Part shown: piece after piece, positions 5,647-10,079 of the stretch
Position numbering within the stretch: the first letter of the stretch is position 1
How the letters are laid out: each line of letters starts with the position of its first letter
Origin: Galbitalea sp036495225
GTDB taxonomy: Bacteria > Actinomycetota > Actinomycetes > Actinomycetales > Microbacteriaceae
Direction of reading: 5' to 3'
NCBI GenBank assembly: GCA_036495225.1
Contig: DASXNG010000164.1
Span: 1-10,079, forward strand
Length of the DNA: 10,079 nt
The notes under the pieces: model-generated
The model's input: only the letters and a program-made list of their open reading frames with translations
The model's database searches: none
What the model was told of the DNA's origin: nothing
Position numbers and translations under genes: made by a program

Positions 5647-7401
5647 ATGTCGACTACCAGCTCAAGAGATTTCGGCGATACGGAGAGCAAAGGACTCAAA
5701 TCCGGTGCGCTCGGCCTCGTTTCGAGTGTCGTGGTTGGCGTCGCATCGACGGCCCCGGCCTACAGCCTCGCTGCGGCCCTCGGCTTCATCGTGATCAGCG
5801 GCGTTGGTAGCCAGGTCGTCGGGGTGCACGCGCCCGGAGTCATACTCCTCGCCTTCGTTCCGATGTATCTCATCGCAGTTGCCTACCAGGAGCTCAACAA
5901 GGCAGAAGCAGACTGCGGCACGACCTTCACCTGGGCGGCCCGCACCTTCGGGCCGATCTGGGGATGGCTCGGAGGCTGGGGCATCATCGTCGCTGACGTC
6001 ATCGTCATGGCGAACCTCGCCCAGATCGCGGGACAGACGACATTCAGTCTGCTCGGCAACCTCGCGCAACTCGTCGGCTGGACCGATGTCAGCAACTTCT
6101 TCAACACCATCGCGGTCAACTACTGGTGGGAGCTTGCTGCCGGCGTCGCCTGGATCGCACTCATGACCTGGATTTGTTATCGCGGCATTGAGATTTCCGC
6201 GAAACTGCAGCAGATCCTGCTCACGATCGAAGTCATTGCGCTGCTGATCTTCGCGATCTTCGCGCTGATTCGGGTCTACAGCGGTAACGGTGTCGAGCAG
6301 TCGATGATCCCGCAGTGGAACTGGTTCAACCCCTTCGGGCTGGACTTCGGCAGCGTTCTGGCTCCGGGGCTGCTCGCCGCGATCTTTATCTATTGGGGAT
6401 GGGACACCGCGGTCTCGGTGAACGAAGAGACAGCGGATCCGAAGAAGACGCCCGGCCGGGCCGCGATCATCAGCACCGTACTACTGCTCGTGACATACGG
6501 ACTGGTGAGCACAGCCTCCATCGCCTTCGCCGGCGTGGGAGACAAGGGCATCGGCCTGGCCAATGAGAACAACTCCAACAACGTGTTCCTCTCGCTCGGG
6601 CCAGCCCTCTTCGGTAACAGCCTCATCGGGCACGCCCTGCTTGCACTCCTGACTATCGCCATCCTGACGTCGGCATCCGCCTCAACGCAGACGACGATTC
6701 TGCCGACCGCGCGCACCTCACTCTCTATGGCCGTGTACAAGGCCATCCCGGAGCGGTTCGCCAAGATCCACCCGAAGTACCTCACCCCGACGTGGTCGAC
6801 CATCGCCATGGGAGTCGTTTCGATCGCCTTCTACGCGGTGGTCACCTTCGTCAACAATGACCTGCTGACGCCGCTGGTTGACTCGATCGGCTTGATGATC
6901 GCGTTCTACTACGGCCTGACAGGGTTCGCGTGCGTCTGGTTCTATCGGAGAACGTTCTACAAGTCGTTCCGAAACTTCATCATGCGATTCCTGTTCCCGC
7001 TGCTTGGCGCGTTGATGCTCGCCGCAGCGTTCTTGTTCGGCACATTCACCTACGCCGAGGCGGACTGGGAGGTCGACTCGAACGGCAACAACCTCGCCGT
7101 GAACTTCTTCGGCTGGGTTGTCGGCGACGATGCCGTCATAGGTATCGGCGGTATCCTCCTCGGGCTCGTTCTGATGTTCGTCTGGCGGGCGCGTCGTCCC
7201 GAGTACTTCCGTGGCGAGACCCTGCCCAAGCGCTGGGATGACCTGGTGCTCGCACCCGGGGAAGGACGCGTTCCGACCTTCGGTCTTCCGGACTCTGGAC
7301 GGATGCCTGAGATCATCGCCCCAGACCTGTCGAACCTGCCCGAGGGCGAGGTCGCGATCGACGCGGAGACCGGCGAAGAGATCACCAGGCCGCGGGAGTA
7401 G
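5647..7401 (+). CDS. APC-superfamily amino acid/polyamine permease
   Basis: A 584-residue integral membrane protein. Helix 1 carries GVASTAPAYSLAAALG (31-46), the broken-helix substrate site of APC transporters; EADCGTTFTWAARTFGP (87-103) leads into helix 3, and WGWDTAVSVNEETADPKKTPG (250-270) is the conserved loop after helix 6. About twelve to fourteen hydrophobic segments can be counted, the last near 493-513, followed by a soluble C-terminal tail of about 70 residues that is acidic towards its end. It probably imports an amino acid or polyamine by ion coupling; the substrate cannot be read from sequence. The start ATG at 5647 is set by GGAG eight bases upstream; the frame stays open far upstream, but those residues are the shadow of the channel gene. 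Its 5' region is rich in palindromes, implying tight control. Downstream, a repeat hairpin separates it from convergent genes. Confidence 0.9.
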   Translation: MSTTSSRDFGDTESKGLKSGALGLVSSVVVGVASTAPAYSLAAALGFIVISGVGSQVVGVHAPGVILLAFVPMYLIAVAYQELNKAEADCGTTFTWAARTFGPIWGWLGGWGIIVADVIVMANLAQIAGQTTFSLLGNLAQLVGWTDVSNFFNTIAVNYWWELAAGVAWIALMTWICYRGIEISAKLQQILLTIEVIALLIFAIFALIRVYSGNGVEQSMIPQWNWFNPFGLDFGSVLAPGLLAAIFIYWGWDTAVSVNEETADPKKTPGRAAIISTVLLLVTYGLVSTASIAFAGVGDKGIGLANENNSNNVFLSLGPALFGNSLIGHALLALLTIAILTSASASTQTTILPTARTSLSMAVYKAIPERFAKIHPKYLTPTWSTIAMGVVSIAFYAVVTFVNNDLLTPLVDSIGLMIAFYYGLTGFACVWFYRRTFYKSFRNFIMRFLFPLLGALMLAAAFLFGTFTYAEADWEVDSNGNNLAVNFFGWVVGDDAVIGIGGILLGLVLMFVWRARRPEYFRGETLPKRWDDLVLAPGEGRVPTFGLPDSGRMPEIIAPDLSNLPEGEVAIDAETGEEITRPRE

Positions 7402-7413
7402 GGCTCTCTTAGG

Positions 7414-7525
7414 TGGTTGAGTAGCGCAAACGCCGCAGGCGTTACGGGTAGCGAAACCGGGTGGGAGTTGTGTCAAAACTCAGGCCCGGTTTCGATACGC
7501 GTCGCTGCGCGGCGCTACTCAACCA
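7414..7525. repeat. Interspersed inverted repeat (family-type), possible bidirectional terminator
   Basis: The outer arms TGGTTGAGTAGCGC (7414-7427) and GCGCTACTCAACCA (7512-7525) are perfect complements. Inner arms TAGCGAAACCGGG (7449-7461) and CCCGGTTTCGATA (7485-7497) match at 12 of 13, and the centre has GAGTT/AACTC (7465-7469 and 7477-7481). The whole can fold into one long hairpin. It lies between the convergent permease and AHSA1 genes, where it may help to end transcription from both sides, although no T tract is present. Its right half reappears at 755-794. No coding potential is evident in the 134-bp gap. Confidence 0.8.
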
Positions 7526-7535
7526 ACTACAAGTG

Positions 7536-7988
7536 CTAGAGAGATTCGCCCAGCGCATCCAGGATGTCGCCGGAACCGGTCTCGCGCAGCTTCGGCTTCT
7601 CGTGGCCGTCGTAGAAGGCACCCGTCTCGGTGAAGGTGAGCTTCGTGCCACCGTCGAGCGGAGTGAGTTCGACGACTGTGAGCGAGGACGACAGCTTCAC
7701 CCCGCCCACGTACATGTTGTATGCCCACACGATCCGCTCGTCTTCGATGATTTCGAGGTATGTCGCGTCAAAGGCGTGGACCTGGCCCATGTACTCGCCG
7801 CTGTTGTACTCCTGGCCACCCTCGCGGAAGTCGAAGTCCCACTGGGTTGCCGGGTTTCCATCGCTGAACCATTTGGCCTTCAACTCCTTGTCGGAGAAGG
7901 CCGCAAACACGCGCTCCCGTGTCGCCGGGTAGGTGCGCTCGAGTACGAACGTCGCGTGTTCGATGCTGCGGGTGGTCACTTCTGACAT
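7536..7988 (-). CDS. AHSA1/SRPBCC-family protein (activator of Hsp90 ATPase homology)
   Basis: A 150-residue cytoplasmic protein of the START/Bet v1-like helix-grip fold. Visible family features are the early strand TFVLERTYPATRERVFAAF (13-31), KAKWF (37-41) where many members have a W at the end of helix 2, the sheet segment GGQEYNSGEYMGQV (57-70), the LEIIEDERIVWAY strand (78-90), and LTPLDGGTKLTFTETG (108-123) before the C-terminal helix. Family knowledge: these proteins bind hydrophobic ligands in a central cavity, and bacterial members are often paired with an ArsR-type repressor; their substrates are mostly unknown, and a true Hsp90 co-chaperone role is not implied. The gene follows arsR by 12 bases; its GGGAG site (8000-7996) abuts the arsR stop TAA and lies 7 bases from the ATG, so the two are almost surely one operon with possible translational coupling. 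Confidence 0.9.
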   Translation of the reverse strand: MSEVTTRSIEHATFVLERTYPATRERVFAAFSDKELKAKWFSDGNPATQWDFDFREGGQEYNSGEYMGQVHAFDATYLEIIEDERIVWAYNMYVGGVKLSSSLTVVELTPLDGGTKLTFTETGAFYDGHEKPKLRETGSGDILDALGESL

Positions 7989-8000
7989 TGTGTTGCTCCC

Positions 8001-8339
8001 TTATTTCTGGTTGGGGTTGGTCTCTTCGAGGAACGCGCCGAGTCGATCGAGGCGCGTCTCCCAGAGCAGGCGCCGTTCGGCGATCCACTGCTGGGCTTGG
8101 TTCAAGACATCTGATTCGAGTGAGCAGCTGCGCACCCTACCGACCTTTTTTGTGCTCACGATGCCGCTCGCCTCCAAAACGTTCAGATGCTGTTGCACGG
8201 CTGGTAGCGACATGTTGAGCGGCGCCGCGAGTTCGCTGACGGATGCCGATCCCCGGCTGAGCCGGTCGATCATGCTCCTGCGGCTCGGGTCCGCCAATGC
8301 ATGGAACAGCGCGTCCAACGGATCCGATTGCTTAAGCAT
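8001..8339 (-). CDS. ArsR/SmtB-family winged-helix transcriptional repressor
   Basis: A 112-residue DNA-binding protein. ALADPSRRSMIDRL (14-27) is the typical opening helix, SVSELAAPLNMSLPAVQQHL (33-52) is the helix-turn-helix with the recognition helix, and GRVRSCSL (67-74) is the wing. It lacks the ELCVCDL metal-binding motif; its only cysteine is C72, so it is not a classic metal sensor and more likely responds to another signal, or acts through the AHSA1 partner that it precedes. The start codon is embedded in a pair of palindromes (8329-8350), and the first codons ATG CTT AAG CA are part of them, which points to direct autorepression. No Shine-Dalgarno precedes the ATG; the promoter position suggests a leaderless mRNA. 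It is divergent from the DGPF-ECF42 cassette, with 98 bp between start codons. Confidence 0.93.
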   Translation of the reverse strand: MLKQSDPLDALFHALADPSRRSMIDRLSRGSASVSELAAPLNMSLPAVQQHLNVLEASGIVSTKKVGRVRSCSLESDVLNQAQQWIAERRLLWETRLDRLGAFLEETNPNQK

Positions 8340-8350
8340 GTACTTAAGTA
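8329..8350. promoter_or_regulatory. Twin palindromic operator overlapping the arsR start codon
   Basis: Two perfect 10-bp palindromes, TGCTTAAGCA (8329-8338) and TACTTAAGTA (8341-8350), share the core CTTAAG and have centres 12 bp apart, close to one turn of the helix. They cover the proposed arsR -10 box and its start codon, which is the usual site for an ArsR dimer pair to block transcription. Confidence 0.75.
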
Positions 8351-8374
8351 TTCGCTCGCAAAGAATTTTGTCAA
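8347..8374 (-). promoter_or_regulatory. arsR-AHSA1 promoter (consensus -35)
   Basis: On the minus strand TTGACA (8374-8369) is a perfect -35 box. AATACT (8352-8347) follows after 16 bases and matches TATAAT at 4 of 6; TACTTA (8350-8345) with 18-base spacing is the alternative. Either puts the transcript start at or within a few bases of the ATG at 8339, fitting the lack of a ribosome binding site. The -10 box lies inside the twin palindromes. Confidence 0.7.
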
Positions 8375-8377
8375 GAG

Positions 8378-8405
8378 TGTCGTATTGAGACTGCCGAGCA
8401 ACGTC
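8378..8405 (+). promoter_or_regulatory. Candidate ECF42-dependent promoter of the DGPF operon
   Basis: TGTCGT (8378-8383) and CGTC (8402-8405) are 18 bases apart. From memory, the ECF42 sigma factor studied in Streptomyces venezuelae uses TGTCGA at -35 and CGAC/CGTC at -10, so this site differs at one position. It would start transcription near 8412, leaving a short leader that contains the AAGGAGG site. It is back to back with the arsR promoter, whose -35 box lies only 3 bp away. Confidence 0.55.
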
Positions 8406-8437
8406 GTACTCACGTACCGTCTAACCAAGGAGGACCC

Positions 8438-8773
8438 ATGGAGTTTCTGATGTTCGTCTGCACCGACACCGAGCCAGACACCGACACGACCAATCCGCCC
8501 GACATCGAGGCCTGGGCAGAAGAGGGCGAGCGCCGCGGCATCCGCAAGCAGGGTGACCAGCTTGTTCCGAAGGCTGAGGCCAGGACCGTGCGCGTGCGTA
8601 GCGGCGAGCTTCTCGTCACCGACGGCCCCTTCGCAGAGACGAAGGAGTGGATTGCCGGCTACGACCTGCTCGAGTGCAAAGACCTCGACGAGGCCGTCGA
8701 CTACGCGAGTCGCCATCCGATGGCGCGCTTCGGTCGCATCGAGGTGCGCGCGATCCAGCCATGGGAGGGCTGA
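8438..8773 (+). CDS. DGPF-domain (YCII-related) protein, first of a tandem pair
   Basis: A 111-residue cytoplasmic protein of the YCII-like alpha/beta ferredoxin-type fold. It opens MEFLMFVCTDTEP, the family's first strand, and carries VTDGPFAETKEWIAGYDLL (60-78), which includes the DGPF motif that names the group, followed by DLDEAVDYASRHPMA (82-96). Biochemical function is unknown; in actinobacteria these proteins are encoded beside ECF42 sigma factors and are reported to be their main targets. The start is well set by AAGGAGG (8427-8433) four bases before the ATG. It is about two thirds identical to the next gene (74 of 111 positions by hand count), so the pair arose by tandem duplication. 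A candidate ECF42 promoter lies just upstream. Confidence 0.92.
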   Translation: MEFLMFVCTDTEPDTDTTNPPDIEAWAEEGERRGIRKQGDQLVPKAEARTVRVRSGELLVTDGPFAETKEWIAGYDLLECKDLDEAVDYASRHPMARFGRIEVRAIQPWEG

Positions 8774-8776
8774 GCC

Positions 8777-9112
8777 GTGGAGTACCTGATGCTGGTGTGC
8801 ACCGACTCCGAGCCCGAACCAGGGATGACGGGACCGGAGGGCATCGAGGAGTGGCTCGCAGAAGGCGAGCGCCGCGGAATTCGAAAGCAGGGTCATCGGC
8901 TGCGTCCGCCAGAGGACGCCACGACCCTGCGCGTTCGCGGCGGCAAGCTGCTGATTACCGATGGCCCCTTCGCCGAGACCAAGGAGTGGATCGCGGGCTA
9001 CGACCTGCTCGACTGCGCTGACCTGGACGAAGCGATCGAGTACGCATCGCGTCATCCGATGGCGCAAGCGGGGCGCCTCGAACTTCGCCCGTACTGGCCG
9101 AACGAATTTTGA
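8777..9112 (+). CDS. DGPF-domain (YCII-related) protein, second of a tandem pair
   Basis: Same length (111 residues) and fold as its upstream paralogue, with ITDGPFAETKEWIAGYDLL (60-78) and DLDEAIEYASRHPMA (82-96) nearly unchanged; the ends and residues 12-28 differ most. It starts at a GTG only three bases after the stop of the first copy, with GGGAGG (8763-8768) inside the last codons of that gene eight bases upstream, so the two are translated from one mRNA and are probably coupled. Its stop TGA overlaps the TTG start of the sigma factor gene. Both copies keep the DGPF motif, so neither looks like a decaying duplicate; they could form a heterodimer or recognise different ligands, which is inference. 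Confidence 0.92.
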   Translation: MEYLMLVCTDSEPEPGMTGPEGIEEWLAEGERRGIRKQGHRLRPPEDATTLRVRGGKLLITDGPFAETKEWIAGYDLLDCADLDEAIEYASRHPMAQAGRLELRPYWPNEF

Positions 9113-10079
9113 CCACGGTCGTCAGCAACATCGTTACTGAGGCGTTGGCCGCGGCGCATCGTTCGGACTGGGGCAGGATCGTTGGCGCTCTCATTCGCAT
9201 CACCGGCGACTGGTCGCTCGCTGAAGACGCGACCCAGGATGCTTTCGCCGCGGCGATCACACGTTGGGCCATCGACGGGGTTCCGGACAACCCGGCCGCC
9301 TGGCTCAGCACAGCAGCGCGCAACCGCGCCATCGATCGCCTGCGTTCCGCCGCATCCGAGCGGTCGAGACTACGAGAACTGGGAATTGTGCAGACTTTGC
9401 AGAGCGGCGACGCAGGGGTGGAGGATGACCGCCTCCGGCTGATCTTTACCTGTTGCCATCCAGCCCTGCCGCTGCCCGCGCGAGTGGCACTCACCCTGCG
9501 CACCGTCGCCGGACTGACGGTCGCTGAAATTGCGGCAGCGTTCCTCGTGCCGGAAACGACCATGGCGCAGCGACTCGTGCGCGCGCGCCGCAAGATCGAG
9601 GAGGCAGGCATTCCCTACCGCGTGCCTCCGCCCGAACTGCTCGGTGAGCGCCTGGACGGGGTCCTTGCCGTGCTCTACCTGGTCTTCAACCAGGGTTACA
9701 GTGCCGTTGCTCGTAACGAGCTCGCCTCGTCCGCGATCTCGCTCGCAACCGCAGTGGTGGACCTGATGCCAAGGGAGCAGGAGGCCAGGGGGCTTCTCGC
9801 GCTCATGCTGCTGCAGAACTCGCGCCGGGATGCACGAATCGGCCCTGCCGGTGAGCTGCTCACGCTCGAGGAGCAGGACCGTTACCTCTGGCACCGGGAC
9901 GAAATCGAACGCGGCCTCGGTGTGCTGGCATCTACTCGAGGGCGCGGGAGGTACACAGTGCAGGCATCGATTGCCGCGTTTCACGCGCGCGCTTCATCGG
10001 CGGATGTCACGGACTGGGGTTCCATCGTCGCGCTCTACGACGAGTTGCTCGCGATCGAGCCGTCACCGGTCATCCAGCT
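9109..10079 (+). CDS. ECF42-group RNA polymerase sigma factor (3' end outside window)
   Basis: 323 residues are present; ECF42 proteins are usually about 400 long, so some 80 C-terminal residues are missing. Sigma region 2 spans about 17-80 (AHRSDWGRIVGALIRITGDW, AEDATQDAF, NPAAWLSTAARNRAIDRLR). Region 4 spans about 107-165 (DRLRLIFTCCHPALP, then LTVAEIAAAFLVPETTMAQR, the helix-turn-helix). The long extension typical of this group follows from 170, with LYLVFNQGYSA (190-200) and TPR-like helices (GLLALMLLQNSRR, 228-240). The group has no paired anti-sigma factor; the extension is thought to control activity. I chose the TTG at 9109 because it overlaps the preceding TGA (TTGA), gives the expected N-terminus, and the first in-frame ATG lies inside region 4. 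No strong ribosome binding site is seen, so translation probably depends on coupling. It likely directs transcription of its own DGPF operon. Confidence 0.9.
   Translation, partial: MTTVVSNIVTEALAAAHRSDWGRIVGALIRITGDWSLAEDATQDAFAAAITRWAIDGVPDNPAAWLSTAARNRAIDRLRSAASERSRLRELGIVQTLQSGDAGVEDDRLRLIFTCCHPALPLPARVALTLRTVAGLTVAEIAAAFLVPETTMAQRLVRARRKIEEAGIPYRVPPPELLGERLDGVLAVLYLVFNQGYSAVARNELASSAISLATAVVDLMPREQEARGLLALMLLQNSRRDARIGPAGELLTLEEQDRYLWHRDEIERGLGVLASTRGRGRYTVQASIAAFHARASSADVTDWGSIVALYDELLAIEPSPVIQ

Noticed and set aside
8270..9067. Minus-strand open frame with internally repeated protein segments.
   Set aside because: The repetition only mirrors the two duplicated DGPF genes on the opposite strand; no ribosome binding site or family match is seen.

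Overview
The window looks like chromosomal DNA of a high-GC actinobacterium, most likely a member of the Microbacteriaceae. The evidence is a GC-rich coding bias, Shine-Dalgarno-led genes mixed with apparently leaderless ones, an ECF42-type sigma factor beside DGPF proteins, and two copies of a roughly 40-bp repeat (GGTTTCGATA...CTACTCAACCAAC) that I recall as typical of that family. No rRNA, tRNA, CRISPR array, transposase or phage gene was found. Most of the window is ordinary housekeeping and accessory metabolism, with a few unusual regulatory regions.

Layout. 1-453 (+) is the 3' part of a RutE-like nitroreductase/malonic semialdehyde reductase. 454-853 is gene-free but repeat-rich, ending in a terminator that serves a 36-residue lysine-rich protein at 854-964 (-). 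1086-2519 (+) is a sugar-porter-family MFS transporter. It meets tail to tail with a NERD-domain superfamily 1 helicase at 2516-4612 (-), the two stop codons sharing one CTAG. 4732-5376 (-) is a TMEM175-like (DUF1211) potassium channel. It diverges from an APC-superfamily amino acid/polyamine permease at 5647-7401 (+), and the 270-bp gap between them is full of inverted repeats. A repeat hairpin at 7414-7525 separates the permease from a convergent two-gene operon: an ArsR-type repressor (8001-8339, -) followed by an AHSA1/SRPBCC protein (7536-7988, -).

The right end holds the best-defined regulatory cassette. Two tandemly duplicated DGPF/YCII-like proteins (8438-8773 and 8777-9112, +) are followed by an ECF42 sigma factor (9109 to the window end, +). 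The sigma factor starts at a TTG overlapping the TGA of the second DGPF gene, so an ATG/GTG-only ORF search misses it. The DGPF genes are preceded by a sequence matching my memory of the ECF42 promoter, suggesting autoregulation. Back to back with it is a TTGACA promoter for arsR whose twin 10-bp palindromes overlap the arsR start codon, suggesting autorepression and a leaderless mRNA.

No clearly new biological system is evident. The items most worth a second look are the arsR double operator, the ECF42 cassette, the palindrome-rich permease control region, the NERD-helicase fusion and the small lysine-rich gene with its own terminator.
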